Position numbers and translations under genes: made by a program. DNA of 64,000 bases from Actinoplanes xinjiangensis (lineage in GTDB: Bacteria > Actinomycetota > Actinomycetes > Mycobacteriales > Micromonosporaceae): the NCBI RefSeq assembly GCF_003148685.1, contig NZ_QGGR01000001.1, positions 372,001 through 436,000 of the forward strand, written 5' to 3'. The notes under the pieces are model-generated. The model ran no database searches, was not told where the DNA came from, and saw only the letters and a list, made by a program, of their open reading frames with translations. Each line of letters opens with the position of its first letter. Within the stretch, counting starts at the first letter, position 1. Positions 26,467 to 35,301 of the stretch are shown here, one piece after another.

Positions 26467-26528
26467 GCTGTCCAGGAGACGTCACGGCGGGGACGACGCG
26501 GGTGACCGGGCGGGTGCGATCGGGTTGT

Positions 26529-27176
26529 TCAGCCGCGCCGGCGGATCAGGGTGACCCCGTCGCGGACCGGCAGCATCACCGAGTCGACCCGGTCGTCGGT
26601 GACGATCCGGTCGTTGAGGCCGGCCACCGCCCGGTCCGACTCGTCGCCCGGGTCGAGGACCCGGCCGCCGCGCAGCACGTTGTCGAAGACCATCAGCCCG
26701 CCGGGCCGCAGCCGGGGCACGAGCGCGTCGTAGTAGTCGGGGTAGCCGGTCTTGTCCGCGTCGACGAACGCGAAGTCGATCACCGGGTCCGGCGGGAGCG
26801 CCCGCAACGTGGTGAGCGCGGGGGCGATCCGCAGCTCGATCCGGTCGGTCAGCCCGGCCCGCTGCCAGTAGTCGCGGGCCACCGCGGTCCACTCCTCGGA
26901 GACGTCACAGGCCAGCAGCCGCCCGCCCGGGCGCAGGCCGCGGGCGATGCAGATCGAGGAGTAGCCGGTGAACGTGCCGACCTCGACGGCGTTCGTGACG
27001 CCGGTGAGGCGTACCAGCATGGTGAGCAGGGCGCCCTCGTCGTGCGAGATCTGCATGCCGGCGGCCGGCGGGTATTTCGCCCTGGTCTCGGCGGCCAGGT
27101 CGCGCAGCACGTCGTCGGCGGGTGTGCAATGGGTGAGCAGGTAGTCGCCGACTGCGGGATCGATGATGTCAGCCAT
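26529..27176 (-). CDS. Class I SAM-dependent O-methyltransferase
   Basis: The protein has 215 residues and belongs to the catechol/caffeoyl-CoA O-methyltransferase family. SAM-binding EVGTFTGYSSICIARGL and the DVSEEW loop, then metal-ligand Asp in FVDADKTGYPDYYD and FDNVLRGGRV. Members methylate hydroxyl groups on small phenolic or polyketide substrates with Mg2+. The substrate is unknown and no biosynthetic genes are nearby. ATG 27176 has no clear ribosome-binding site. Confidence 0.88.
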   Translation of the reverse strand: MADIIDPAVGDYLLTHCTPADDVLRDLAAETRAKYPPAAGMQISHDEGALLTMLVRLTGVTNAVEVGTFTGYSSICIARGLRPGGRLLACDVSEEWTAVARDYWQRAGLTDRIELRIAPALTTLRALPPDPVIDFAFVDADKTGYPDYYDALVPRLRPGGLMVFDNVLRGGRVLDPGDESDRAVAGLNDRIVTDDRVDSVMLPVRDGVTLIRRRG

Positions 27177-27257
27177 ACCGGACAGCTTTCCGCAAACCCG
27201 ACGCCCGCGTCAGCCCGCGGGGATCAAAATCCGGCGATGGTACGGCCACGCATGCCA

Positions 27258-27276
27258 CCGCCTGTCTCGAAGGCGG
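27258..27276 (-). terminator. Weak hairpin after the 66-residue membrane gene
   Basis: CCGCCT and AGGCGG form a 6-bp stem with a seven-base loop two bases beyond the stop. No U-tract follows. Confidence 0.3.
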
Positions 27277-27278
27277 AC

Positions 27279-27479
27279 TCAGGCGCTGAAGATCAGATAG
27301 GCCCAGCCGGCGAGGAGCAGGACGAGGATCGCGGCGAGAACCCAGGTGGGGACCCGGTGATTGCCCTCCCGATTGTCCTGGATCTCACGGCGGATCTTCT
27401 CCCGGCGACGGTCCAGCCGGTTCAGGCGGACCTCGGACTCGGTGCGCTCGGATGGTTCGGGCAGGTCAGGTGTCGTCAT
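27279..27479 (-). CDS. Small single-pass membrane protein (66 residues)
   Basis: A charged N-terminal half (ERTESEVRLNRLDRRREKIRREI) that should form a helix or coiled coil precedes one C-terminal membrane helix (WVLAAILVLLLAGWAYLIF). This tail-anchored shape puts the charged part in the cytoplasm. TACGCT lies nine bases before the ATG and may be a -10. I recognise no family. Confidence 0.7.
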   Translation of the reverse strand: MTTPDLPEPSERTESEVRLNRLDRRREKIRREIQDNREGNHRVPTWVLAAILVLLLAGWAYLIFSA

Positions 27480-27500
27480 AGCGGGGCCAGCGTAGCCTGC

Positions 27501-29768
27501 CTAGTAATTGGCGTACACCCGCCACAGGTTCTCCTGGTCGGTGAGCTGCCGGCTGTAGGCGGCGAGTTCGTCGATCGTCCCGGTGAGGTAGGGGTTCGGC
27601 GGTTCGGACGGCCACCCGGCCGGCGGTGGCAGCGGCAGACCACCCCACCGCCAGTACCCGTTCGCCGACGCCGATCCGGTGACCGCGGTGTTCGCCGTCC
27701 GCACGCCGTCGACGTAGAGCTTGAGGCCGTCCGCGCCGACGCTGCCCATCACGTGGTGCCAGGCACCGTCGTCGACCGCCGCGGCACCGGCCAGGGTGAC
27801 CGGCACGCCGCCGCTGATCACCCCGAACCGGGCCCTGCCGGCGGTGTCGACGTAGAGCAGCCGGTCGGCGGAGATGCCGTCCGGGCCGCTGCCGGTGTCG
27901 GCGAACCCGGCGATCACCCCGCGGTCGCCGGGCGCGACCCGGATCAGGCATTCGACGGTGAACGCCGACGGAGCCGGGGTGGACGAGTACCTGCCGTTCC
28001 AGCCGTTCGTGACACCGCCGAACGCGACCGCTGTCGAGTTGGCGTGACCCGTCTTGGTGGTGCCGTCGAGGCCGCCGAACTCCTCGACCGCGATGCCGCC
28101 GAGCAGTGGCGTGAGGGTGGCGGTGACCAGGTCGTACCCGTTGAAGATCCGCAGGTCGTCGAGCTGTCCCTGCCAGCCGGCCGCGGTGGCGCCGCCGGTG
28201 AGGCGCCGGCCGATCTGTACCGCCCCGGACGACGCCCAGTGGGTGGTGTGTGTGGCCGCCGTGCCGGAGGAGCGCCCGTTGACGTAGAGCCGGATCTGAC
28301 TGCCGGCCTCGTAGACGCCGGCCACATGGGTCCACTGGTTGAGCACCACGGAGTTGGCGGCACTGTAGGTGACCGTCGGTGTGGCCGCGCCCGAGTCGCT
28401 GGGCCAGAACCGCATCGCCCACCGGTTCTGGGACTGGTCGTAGCCGATCGTGAAGGCGGTGGTGTTGGTCCCGTTCTGCGAGATGATCGTCCGGTCGGCA
28501 GCCGCGCTGGTCAGTTTGACCCAGGCGCCGGCCGAGAAACTGCCGTTGGTGTTCACCTGCCCGGCCGGGCCCTGCAGATATCCGGTCGGGCCGGCGGTGG
28601 GGATGCTCAGGCCGTTGCCGGTACGGCCGGTGGCGAGGGCGGCGGCGCCGCCGAGGGTGACACCGGCTGCCGACCGGGCGGTGACCGTGCCTCCGCCGGT
28701 GCTGGACGCACTGCCGGTCCAGCCGGGTGTGCCGGACACCTCGTCGAAGGACCAGCGGGCGGTGGCGCGTACCGGGAGCTCGGCGACCTCGGCCGCGGAC
28801 AGCGCCCGCCGCCAGGTCCGCGCCTCTCCGATGAGCATGCCGGTGCCGGTGTCCCGGCCGCCGTACGACGACCACGCATTGGCGATCCGGTAGCGCCCGA
28901 AGCCGATGTTGCGGCCGGTCGCGGCGTTGACCGGGACGGTGTGCGCGGCGGTCGGCGCCGCCGCGGTGCCGTTGACGTAGAGCGTCATCGTGCCGGTGCC
29001 GGCGTGGAAGACCCCGGTCAGCAGCGCCCACGTGTTGACTACCGCGGTCGGGCCGTGGACGGTGTCCCAGCCGGTGACGCCGGTCAGGGTACTCGGATCC
29101 TTGGCCATGGTGAAGGTCCAGCACGGCGGCGTCGTGCAGGAGGCGCTGTGGTCGGCGACCAGGGCCACGTCGCTGCGCGGGTAGGAGCTGTTGGTCAGGT
29201 GGGCGACGGCCGCCCTGGTCCCGCTCACCGTCGGCGCGGTGTCGCCGAGGTTCGCCCACACCGAGACGGTGAAACCACGGTCGGCGCGGAACGGTGACAG
29301 CACCGACGACAGGGCGGCCTGGGCGAACGTCGCGTTCGACGAGGCACCCAGCATGTACGCCCCACCGGTCGGCCCCGGGCTCGCGGTGATCGTCATCCCG
29401 CTGCCGGTGTGCTGGCCGGTGTTGGTCGCCCCCGACGCGTCGGCGAACCTGGTGGCCGCGGCACCGTCGTCCATCCGCCACCACATCGACGACCCGTTCG
29501 TCGGGCCGGCGTAGGTGCCGTTCTGGCTGTTGCCCGACGAGTCGGTGGCGACCGAGGTGACCGCTCCGGACTGGGCGTCCTCACCGCGGTGGTAGAAGAC
29601 CGGCCCTCCATCGGTGACGATCTTCGGCACGCCGGGGAATCCGGCCGACGCCGCCACGGTGGCCGGCGCCGACGCGGTCGCGGTCCACACGCCGCCGGCC
29701 GAACTCCACAGCCACGGGCCGGATGCCAGCAGAACGCCGGTCAGCACGACCAGCAGCACCTTGCGCAC
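27501..29768 (-). CDS. Secreted protein with three LamG-type domains
   Basis: The protein has 755 residues from GTG 29768, which lies two bases past the upstream stop with GGAG before it; GTG 29789 is an alternative. A signal sequence (VLLVVLTGVLLASGPWLW) is followed by GGVWTATASAP, similar to the cleavage region of SipW-type substrates. Three jelly-roll LamG/concanavalin-like domains follow at about 90-320, 330-545 and 550-755 (MTLYVNGTA, IRLYVNGRSSG, LKLYVDGVRTA are matching strands). No LPXTG sorting signal or C-terminal membrane helix is seen. It probably binds glycans at the cell surface and works with the two small proteins encoded before it. Confidence 0.85.
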   Translation of the reverse strand: MRKVLLVVLTGVLLASGPWLWSSAGGVWTATASAPATVAASAGFPGVPKIVTDGGPVFYHRGEDAQSGAVTSVATDSSGNSQNGTYAGPTNGSSMWWRMDDGAAATRFADASGATNTGQHTGSGMTITASPGPTGGAYMLGASSNATFAQAALSSVLSPFRADRGFTVSVWANLGDTAPTVSGTRAAVAHLTNSSYPRSDVALVADHSASCTTPPCWTFTMAKDPSTLTGVTGWDTVHGPTAVVNTWALLTGVFHAGTGTMTLYVNGTAAAPTAAHTVPVNAATGRNIGFGRYRIANAWSSYGGRDTGTGMLIGEARTWRRALSAAEVAELPVRATARWSFDEVSGTPGWTGSASSTGGGTVTARSAAGVTLGGAAALATGRTGNGLSIPTAGPTGYLQGPAGQVNTNGSFSAGAWVKLTSAAADRTIISQNGTNTTAFTIGYDQSQNRWAMRFWPSDSGAATPTVTYSAANSVVLNQWTHVAGVYEAGSQIRLYVNGRSSGTAATHTTHWASSGAVQIGRRLTGGATAAGWQGQLDDLRIFNGYDLVTATLTPLLGGIAVEEFGGLDGTTKTGHANSTAVAFGGVTNGWNGRYSSTPAPSAFTVECLIRVAPGDRGVIAGFADTGSGPDGISADRLLYVDTAGRARFGVISGGVPVTLAGAAAVDDGAWHHVMGSVGADGLKLYVDGVRTANTAVTGSASANGYWRWGGLPLPPPAGWPSEPPNPYLTGTIDELAAYSRQLTDQENLWRVYANY

Positions 29769-29770
29769 GG

Positions 29771-30322
29771 TCAGCTCCGCGCTTCCCACACGGCGGTGAA
29801 CGTGCCGCTCAGCCCGGCGGCGGTGTCGTCAGAGGGCAGGAGCAGCTCGAACCGCCAGGCCCGGGTGTCACTCTGGGTGGCCGCCCAGGCGCCGTCGCCG
29901 GTGGCCCAGTCGGTGTGCGCGGCCAGGTACGCATCGAGTTTCAGCGTGCCGGAAGCGTTGTACAGCACCCCGGCGGAGCTGAAGTCGCCGCAGTCGGTCT
30001 GTGTGCCGGTGCCGTAGTGGACGCGGGCGATCAGTTTGGCGGGCAGACCGCCGCCGACCGCCGGGAAGTACATCCGGACGGTTGCCGGGATCGATCCGGT
30101 GTACTGGGTGATCACGCAGGTGACCGGGTTGCTGCCGGGGATGGCGTCGGTCACCGCGAAGACCTTGCTGCCGGGTGCGGCGGCGGTGATCGCGACGGTT
30201 CCGGCGGTGAAGCTGTTGCCGGCCGAGGACGTGGTCCGCACGTAGGCGGCGTCCACCAGCGGCACCTGCAGGCCCGCCACCGCGGCCAGCACCAGGGCGT
30301 GCGGCCACCTCGCTCTCGCCAT
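29771..30322 (-). CDS. Camelysin/TasA-like secreted protein 2
   Basis: The protein has 183 residues. A signal helix (ALVLAAVAGLQVPLVDAAYV) leads into SSAGNSFTAGTVAIT, the pattern of SipW-dependent TasA/camelysin proteins (N-x-F-x-A-G-x-V). A single beta-rich domain follows with one Cys pair region (VTCVITQY and DCGDF). GGAAGGG precedes the ATG. It lies between a paralogue and the LamG gene. Such proteins form extracellular fibres or bind them in Bacillus; the function in actinobacteria is not known. Confidence 0.78.
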   Translation of the reverse strand: MARARWPHALVLAAVAGLQVPLVDAAYVRTTSSAGNSFTAGTVAITAAAPGSKVFAVTDAIPGSNPVTCVITQYTGSIPATVRMYFPAVGGGLPAKLIARVHYGTGTQTDCGDFSSAGVLYNASGTLKLDAYLAAHTDWATGDGAWAATQSDTRAWRFELLLPSDDTAAGLSGTFTAVWEARS

Positions 30323-30394
30323 GCCCTTCCGTTTGGCCGCTCCGGCGATGGCGTTAGTGTCCCGGGCGGACCTGGCCCGCCCGGGACACCCCGC

Positions 30395-31048
30395 TCAGTT
30401 GACCTGCGCCTCCCAGGTGAAGGTGGCCGTCGCGGACAGACCGGACGAGGCGTTGCCGGTGCCGGCGGGCATCAGCCAGGAGATCCGGTACCAGGCGCTG
30501 TCGTTGCCGGTCACCGTCCACTCGGTGGCCGAGGCGGTGGTGAACGTGGCCGGGAATCCGCTGAGGACACCGCCGGCCGTCGTGCCGGGTGTGTTGTAGA
30601 CGTCCGCGGCGGTGGTGTAGCTCGCGCAGGCCGAGTTGGTGGCTCCGCTGCCCCGGTCCACCTTGACGATCAGCGCGCCCTGCAGGGCGGCGTTCCCGCC
30701 GAGGGTCGCGTACATCCGGATCTTCGCGGCGCCGCCGGTGTAGACGACCTCCACGCACCGGGTCTCACCCGTGTAGACGTTGTCCGGGGCGAACCCCGGG
30801 TAGGCGATCGTGGTGTCCGCGCTGTCCGGCCGGATGTTGCTGACCGTCCAGTTCACGCCGCCGGTCATGGTGTTGGTGATGTTCGTGACCGAGCCCGAGT
30901 TCCACGTGTTGACCGAGCTGTTCGTGGTGGCCGAGTAGGCGGCCTGCGACGACTGCCAGACCAGCAGCGAGCCGAGCAGGATGCTCAGCGGTACCGCCAC
31001 GCCGGTGACACGGCGACGTCGACGGGGTCCGTCGGCTGACTGCGTCAT
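30395..31048 (-). CDS. Camelysin/TasA-like secreted protein 1
   Basis: The protein has 217 residues; AAGGAGA precedes ATG 31048. The leader has a long basic n-region (GPRRRRRVTG) and a hydrophobic helix (VAVPLSILLGSLLVW), then SQAAYSATTNSSVNTWNSGSV, typical of SipW-processed proteins. The beta-sandwich domain contains CVEVVYTGG and a second Cys (NSACASY), matching the Cys pair of its downstream paralogue. It is divergent from the sipW gene, 23 bases away, and is probably its substrate. Confidence 0.8.
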   Translation of the reverse strand: MTQSADGPRRRRRVTGVAVPLSILLGSLLVWQSSQAAYSATTNSSVNTWNSGSVTNITNTMTGGVNWTVSNIRPDSADTTIAYPGFAPDNVYTGETRCVEVVYTGGAAKIRMYATLGGNAALQGALIVKVDRGSGATNSACASYTTAADVYNTPGTTAGGVLSGFPATFTTASATEWTVTGNDSAWYRISWLMPAGTGNASSGLSATATFTWEAQVN

Positions 31049-31071
31049 GTCTTGTCTCCTTCGGGGTACCG

Positions 31072-31746
31072 ATGACTACGATGGCCACAATCGGTAGCGA
31101 CGCAGAAGCATTGAGCGATCATCAGGCAGGACACAGCGAGTGGCCCGCCTGGGCCCGCCTGGTGACGGTCCTCGCCGCCCGGATCGCCATCGGCACCGCC
31201 GTCGTGGCCGTGCTGTGGTCGGTCATCCCGGTCGCGTTCGGCTGGACCAGCGTGGTCGTGACGTCGGGCTCGATGGGCCCGCGGCTGCGCAGCGGTGACG
31301 TGGCCATCGCCTCACCGGCGACCGGTGTGCAGATGGTCCCCGGGCAGCCGGTACTGGCCGACAACCCGGTCCGCCCCGGCAAGCTGCTGCTGCACCGGGT
31401 GATCCGCCGCAACACCGACGGCTCGCTGGTGACCAAGGGCGACGCGAACCCGTCCGAGGACTCCACGCCCGTGCCCGCCGCCTCGGTGGTCGGGCGGCCC
31501 CGGCTGCTGGTCCGTTACATCGGGCTGCCGGTCTACTGGCACGGCGTCGGCGAGCACCGCAAGGTGGCCGTCACCGGCGTGGTCGGAGCGCTGCTGCTCC
31601 TCGTCGCCAGCCGGCGCACCGACGAGGAGGAGATCGTCGCCGGGCCCGTGCCCGCACGGCACCGGCGCCGGCCACCCGCGCACCGGCGCCCGCCCCGCTG
31701 GAGCGATCACATGCTGGCGATCAGGCGCTCCACCCGCTCGTCGTAG
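31072..31746 (+). CDS. sipW: SipW-like (ER-type) signal peptidase I
   Basis: The protein has 224 residues. One membrane helix ([19 protein letters not shown]) precedes the nucleophile motif VTSGSMGP with Ser67. The general base is His108 in LLLHRVIRR rather than Lys, the mark of ER-type/SipW peptidases, with KGDANPSED further on. A second membrane helix lies near residue 185. It faces three genes whose products have SipW-type leaders and probably processes them. The last 40 bases overlap the pafA 3' end. ATG 31081 is an alternative start. Confidence 0.87.
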   Translation: MTTMATIGSDAEALSDHQAGHSEWPAWARLVTVLAARIAIGTAVVAVLWSVIPVAFGWTSVVVTSGSMGPRLRSGDVAIASPATGVQMVPGQPVLADNPVRPGKLLLHRVIRRNTDGSLVTKGDANPSEDSTPVPAASVVGRPRLLVRYIGLPVYWHGVGEHRKVAVTGVVGALLLLVASRRTDEEEIVAGPVPARHRRRPPAHRRPPRWSDHMLAIRRSTRSS

Positions 31747-33065
31747 GCACGGAACGGGTCCTTGCACAGCACGGTCCGCTGCGCCTGGTCGTTGAGTTTC
31801 AGATGCACCCAGTCGACGGTGAAGTCACGCCGCTTCTCCTGGGCGTGCCTGATGAACTCGCCGCGCAGCCGGGCCCGGGTGGTCTGCGGCGGCGTCTCCT
31901 TCGCCTCGAAGATCTGCAGGTCGTTGGCGATCCGGTCGACCGTCTTACGCTTCTCCATCAGGGCGTAGAGGCCACGGCCCCGGCGCACGTCGTGGTAGGC
32001 CAGGTCGAGCTGGGCGATCCGCGGATGCGACATCGGGATCTCGTGCTTGGCCTGGTAACGCTCGATCAGCTTGTATTTCGACACCCAGTCGATCTCGCGG
32101 GCCACCGGGTCGAGATTCTCCGACTCGATCGCGTTGAGCACCCGGCCCCACAGCTCGACGACCCGCTTGGCGACCGGGTCGCCCCCGCGCCGCTCGACGA
32201 ACTCGGTCGCCTTCGCCAGATACTCCTGCTGGATCTCCAGCGCGGAGACCTCCTTGTTGTTGGCCAGCCGGATCTTGCGGCGGCCGGTGACGTCGTGGCT
32301 GACCTCGCGGATCGCCCGGATCGGGTTCTCCAGGGTCAGGTCGCGCATCACCACGCCCGCCTCGATCATGCGCAGCACGATGTCGGCACTGCCCACCTTC
32401 AGCAGGGTGGTGACCTCGTTCATGTTCGAGTCGCCGACGATCACGTGCAGCCGCCGGTACCGCTCGGCGTCGGCGTGCGGCTCGTCGCGGGTGTTGATGA
32501 TCGGCCGGGACCGGGTCGTCGCGCTGGAGACGCCCTCCCAGATGTGCTCGGCACGCTGCGACAGGCAGAACACCGCACCGCGCGGGGTCTGCAGCACCTT
32601 GCCGGCACCGCAGATCAGCTGCCGGGTCACCAGGAACGGGATGAGCACGTCGGCGAGCCGGCCGAACTCGCCGTGCCGGCTCACCAGATAGTTCTCGTGG
32701 CAGCCGTACGAGTTACCGGCGGAGTCGGTGTTGTTCTTGAAGAGGTAGATCTCCCCCGCGATGCCCTCGTCGTGCAGACGCTTCTCCGCGTCGACGAGAA
32801 GGCCTTCCAGGATCCGCTCGCCGGCCCGGTCGTGGGCGACCAGATCGGTGACGGAGTCGCACTCGGGGGTCGCATACTCGGGGTGGGAACCGACGTCGAG
32901 GTAGAGGCGGGCGCCGTTACGGAGGAACACGTTGCTGCTGCGTCCCCAGGAGACCACTCGGCGGAACAGGTAGCGGGCCACCTCGTCGGGCGACAGCCGC
33001 CGCTGCCCCCGATAGGTGCACGTGACTCCGTACTCGGTCTCGAGGCCGAAAATTCGCCGTTCCAT
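31707..33065 (-). CDS. pafA: PafA, Pup-protein ligase
   Basis: The protein has 452 residues, the usual length for PafA. It begins [20 protein letters not shown] and has a carboxylate-amine/glutamine-synthetase-like fold: [34 protein letters not shown] and [23 protein letters not shown]. It joins the C-terminal Glu of Pup to lysines of target proteins with ATP. TAGTGT six bases before the ATG suggests a leaderless transcript separate from prcBA, and a strong terminator lies in between. Confidence 0.97.
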   Translation of the reverse strand: MERRIFGLETEYGVTCTYRGQRRLSPDEVARYLFRRVVSWGRSSNVFLRNGARLYLDVGSHPEYATPECDSVTDLVAHDRAGERILEGLLVDAEKRLHDEGIAGEIYLFKNNTDSAGNSYGCHENYLVSRHGEFGRLADVLIPFLVTRQLICGAGKVLQTPRGAVFCLSQRAEHIWEGVSSATTRSRPIINTRDEPHADAERYRRLHVIVGDSNMNEVTTLLKVGSADIVLRMIEAGVVMRDLTLENPIRAIREVSHDVTGRRKIRLANNKEVSALEIQQEYLAKATEFVERRGGDPVAKRVVELWGRVLNAIESENLDPVAREIDWVSKYKLIERYQAKHEIPMSHPRIAQLDLAYHDVRRGRGLYALMEKRKTVDRIANDLQIFEAKETPPQTTRARLRGEFIRHAQEKRRDFTVDWVHLKLNDQAQRTVLCKDPFRAYDERVERLIASM

Positions 33066-33071
33066 GTCAGA

Positions 33072-33077
33072 ACACTA
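33072..33077 (-). promoter_or_regulatory. -10 hexamer TAGTGT for leaderless pafA
   Basis: On the minus strand TAGTGT is followed by six bases and ATG 33065. The same hexamer lies upstream of prcB and arc. Confidence 0.55.
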
Positions 33078-33122
33078 CCGGCAGAAACCGGTTCAGCGGC
33101 ACCCACAACCGCCCCTTTACAT

Positions 33123-33161
33123 GATTGCGGGGCGTGGTCATGATGACCACGCCCCGCAATC
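33123..33161. terminator. Terminator hairpin between prcA and pafA
   Basis: A perfect 18-bp inverted repeat (33123-33140 with 33144-33161, loop TGA) starts 11 bases after the prcA stop. It should end the prcBA transcript; a U-run is lacking, as is common in actinobacteria. Confidence 0.85.
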
Positions 33162-33171
33162 GTCACGCCGA

Positions 33172-33969
33172 TTACTTCTCGGTGTCCTCCGAGGCCGCCG
33201 ACTCGGTCGGCTTGCCCTCGGCCGGGGCGGGCGGAGCCGCGTCGACCTCGCCCAGATCCGCGTCCGACACCGCCTCGTGCCCGAGCAGGGTGGTCAGTGC
33301 CGCCCCGGTGAGCCGCCGGAACGCCCGGCCCGGCCGCCGCCGGTCCAGGACCGCCACCTCGAGCTGCTTGTCGGTCAGCTGGCGCGGCTGGCCGTTCTCC
33401 CCGCCGATGCTGCCCAGTGCCTCCGACGCCAGGGACAGTGCCACGGTCAGCTCGGCGGTCGGGTCGTGCCGGTCCCGCAGCACGTTCCCGATCGCCTCGG
33501 CCTGGCCGCCCATCGCCATGAAGCCGGGCTCGTCCATGACCGAGCCGTCGTAGGTGATCCGGTACAGCTCGTCGGCCGCGGGCGTCGCGCCGACCTGCGC
33601 GACGCAGATCTCCACCTCATACGGCTTCTGCGTCTCCGAGAAGATCGCGCCGAGCGTCTGGGTGTACGTGTTGGCCAGCGCCCGGGCGGTCACGTCGCGC
33701 CGGTCGTAGCTCAGGCCGACCATGTCGGCCATCCGCACACCGCCGCGCCGCAGCGCCTCGAACTCGTTGTACCGCCCGACGGCCGCGAACGCGATCTTGT
33801 CGTAGATCTCGCTGATCTTCCGCAGGGTGGTGATGTTCTCGGCGACCAGCAGGACGCCGCCCTCGTAGGTGAGCACCACGGCCGACCGGCCGCGGGCGAT
33901 GCCCTTCCGGGCGTACTCCGAACGGTCCCGCTGAACCTGCTCGGGTGATGCGTAGAACTGCATGGCCAC
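33172..33969 (-). CDS. prcA: PrcA, 20S proteasome alpha subunit
   Basis: The protein has 265 residues. The start is GTG 33969 (M-A-M-Q-F-Y) with GAGAGG nine bases upstream; ATG 33963 is also possible. It begins [27 protein letters not shown], the alpha-subunit N-terminal helix that gates the pore. The Ntn fold lacks the catalytic threonine, as expected. The C-terminal tail is acidic (SAASEDTEK). It is translated just after prcB from one message. Alpha rings bind the ARC ATPase through its C-terminal tyrosine motif. Confidence 0.96.
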   Translation of the reverse strand: MAMQFYASPEQVQRDRSEYARKGIARGRSAVVLTYEGGVLLVAENITTLRKISEIYDKIAFAAVGRYNEFEALRRGGVRMADMVGLSYDRRDVTARALANTYTQTLGAIFSETQKPYEVEICVAQVGATPAADELYRITYDGSVMDEPGFMAMGGQAEAIGNVLRDRHDPTAELTVALSLASEALGSIGGENGQPRQLTDKQLEVAVLDRRRPGRAFRRLTGAALTTLLGHEAVSDADLGEVDAAPPAPAEGKPTESAASEDTEK

Positions 33970-34000
33970 GGGTGGCTACCTCTCTTCCTTGAAGTGCGGG

Positions 34001-34840
34001 TCAGCCGCCCGGGTTCTCGTGACGCCCCGCGACGACCCGCTCGGCCACCGTGGTGATCTCTTCGTCGCTCAGCCGGTGCGTGCCGGCCGCCGTCGCGGTC
34101 ATCACCACCGGGTAGATCTTGCGGATGACGTCCGGTCCGCCGGTCGCGGTGTCGTCGTCGGCCGCGTCGTACAGCGCCTCGACCGCCAGGGTGATCGCGT
34201 CCTCGGTGCTCACGCCCGCCCGGTAGCGCTTCTTCAGCGCCGACTTCGCGAACAGCGAACCCGAGCCGATCGCCTCGTAGCCGGTCTCCTCGTAGATGCC
34301 GCCGGCCACGTCGAAGCTCCAGATCCGGCCGGGACGCACTCCCTCGGCGGGGGCCAGGTCGAACCCGGCGAACAGCGGCACCACGGCCAGGCCCTGCATG
34401 GCCGCGCCCAGGTTGCCACGCACCATCGCGGCCAGGCGGTTCGCCTTGCCGTCGAGGGACAGCATGGCGCCCTCGATCTTCTCGTAGTGCTCCAGCTCGA
34501 CCTGGAACAGGCGGATCAGCTCGATGCCGATACCTGCCGTCCCGGCGATGCCGATCAGCGAATACGCGTCGGCGGGGTGCACCTTTCTGATGTCCCGGCT
34601 GGCGATCAGGTTGCCCATGGTCGCCCGGCGATCACCGGCCATCACCACACCGTCGGTCGTCGCGATCGCGACGATCGTGGTGCCGTGCGGTGCGATGTCG
34701 GCGGACAGACCCGGTGGCAGCGGCCGGCGGCCCGGAAGCAGCTCCGGGGCGGCCTGACTCAGGAACTGCGTGAAGGAGGACGTCGAAGTGCTGGTGAAGA
34801 AATCCGGTAGACGCCCGGATGGATCAAAGCCCGTCGCCAC
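34001..34840 (-). CDS. prcB: PrcB, 20S proteasome beta subunit (catalytic)
   Basis: The protein has 279 residues from GTG 34840 with AAAGGA upstream. A 53-residue propeptide (ending SADIAPHG) precedes the nucleophile Thr54 in [21 protein letters not shown]. Lys in the conserved RDIRKVHP and Asp in VMAGDRR are also present. It self-cleaves before Thr54 on assembly and gives the proteolytic sites of the chamber. The 143-base gap to pup contains a possible attenuator hairpin and -10 TAGTGT, so prcBA may have its own promoter. Confidence 0.97.
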   Translation of the reverse strand: MATGFDPSGRLPDFFTSTSTSSFTQFLSQAAPELLPGRRPLPPGLSADIAPHGTTIVAIATTDGVVMAGDRRATMGNLIASRDIRKVHPADAYSLIGIAGTAGIGIELIRLFQVELEHYEKIEGAMLSLDGKANRLAAMVRGNLGAAMQGLAVVPLFAGFDLAPAEGVRPGRIWSFDVAGGIYEETGYEAIGSGSLFAKSALKKRYRAGVSTEDAITLAVEALYDAADDDTATGGPDVIRKIYPVVMTATAAGTHRLSDEEITTVAERVVAGRHENPGG

Positions 34841-34871
34841 GTGGTTCCTTTCAGGTACGTGCAGTTGAAGC

Positions 34872-34877
34872 ACACTA
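34872..34877 (-). promoter_or_regulatory. Candidate -10 hexamer TAGTGT for prcBA
   Basis: TAGTGT on the minus strand lies 31 bases before GTG 34840, leaving a ~25-base leader with the AAAGGA site. No clear -35 element. Confidence 0.45.
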
Positions 34878-34936
34878 TCCCGCCGGAGCGTGCGGGTGCG
34901 ATCAACATCATCGACATGTCTTGAGGAAATGGCGGA

Positions 34937-34955
34937 CGCCGCCGAAACGGCGGCG
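34937..34955 (-). terminator. Hairpin downstream of pup
   Basis: A perfect 8-bp stem (CGCCGCCG, loop AAA, CGGCGGCG) starts 29 bases after the pup stop. It could be a partial terminator that lowers read-through into prcBA. Confidence 0.45.
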
Positions 34956-34983
34956 CCCGATCATTCAGAAACGGACAAAGAGG

Positions 34984-35199
34984 TCACTGACCGCCCTTTT
35001 GGACGTATCCCCTCACGAACTCCTCGGCGTTCTCCTCCAGGACGGAGTCGATCTCGTCCAGGAGGTCGTCGACGTCCTCGGTGATCTCGGCGTGCCGTTC
35101 CGCTACCTCGGGACTGGCCTCGACGGTGACGTCCTCGATCTCCTGGTCGCTGCGGCCCTTCCCGCTCTGCGACTGACCACCTGTGTCTCGGGTTGCCAT
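34984..35199 (-). CDS. pup: Pup, prokaryotic ubiquitin-like protein
   Basis: The protein has 71 residues. It is acidic and disordered, with a central helix (DDLLDEIDSVLEENAEEFVR) that binds the ARC coiled coil, and ends VQKGGQ. The C-terminal Gln must be deamidated by Dop to Glu before PafA can ligate it. GAAGGGGG lies six bases before the ATG. It is separated from dop by 102 bases containing TAGGTT, a possible -10. Confidence 0.98.
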   Translation of the reverse strand: MATRDTGGQSQSGKGRSDQEIEDVTVEASPEVAERHAEITEDVDDLLDEIDSVLEENAEEFVRGYVQKGGQ

Positions 35200-35252
35200 G
35201 GATGTCCCCCTTCTCAGCCGTCCCCGAAGTCCTGCAACATCGGGTTGGGAAA

Positions 35253-35258
35253 AACCTA
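35253..35258 (-). promoter_or_regulatory. Candidate -10 hexamer TAGGTT for pup
   Basis: TAGGTT on the minus strand lies 53 bases before the pup ATG, which would leave a ~47-base leader ending in the GAAGGGGG site. Confidence 0.35.
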
Positions 35259-35301
35259 CCTCGCGCCTATGACGAAACGGCCCGCCGGAACGGGTGTTTT
35301 A

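Noticed and set aside
27180..27278. tRNA-like stem-loops near 27258
   Set aside because: Only one short stem is present; no cloverleaf or acceptor pairing can be drawn.
26448..29297. 949-codon open frame on the plus strand across the O-methyltransferase and LamG genes
   Set aside because: It lies opposite genes with clear domains, has no ribosome-binding site and gives a Gly/Arg/Val-rich product without motifs; it is a composition artefact.
22885..31746. Genomic island inserted between pafA and pafB
   Set aside because: No integrase, transposase, att repeats or tRNA target; the DUF3866 gene is commonly linked to paf genes. Base composition looks like the rest.
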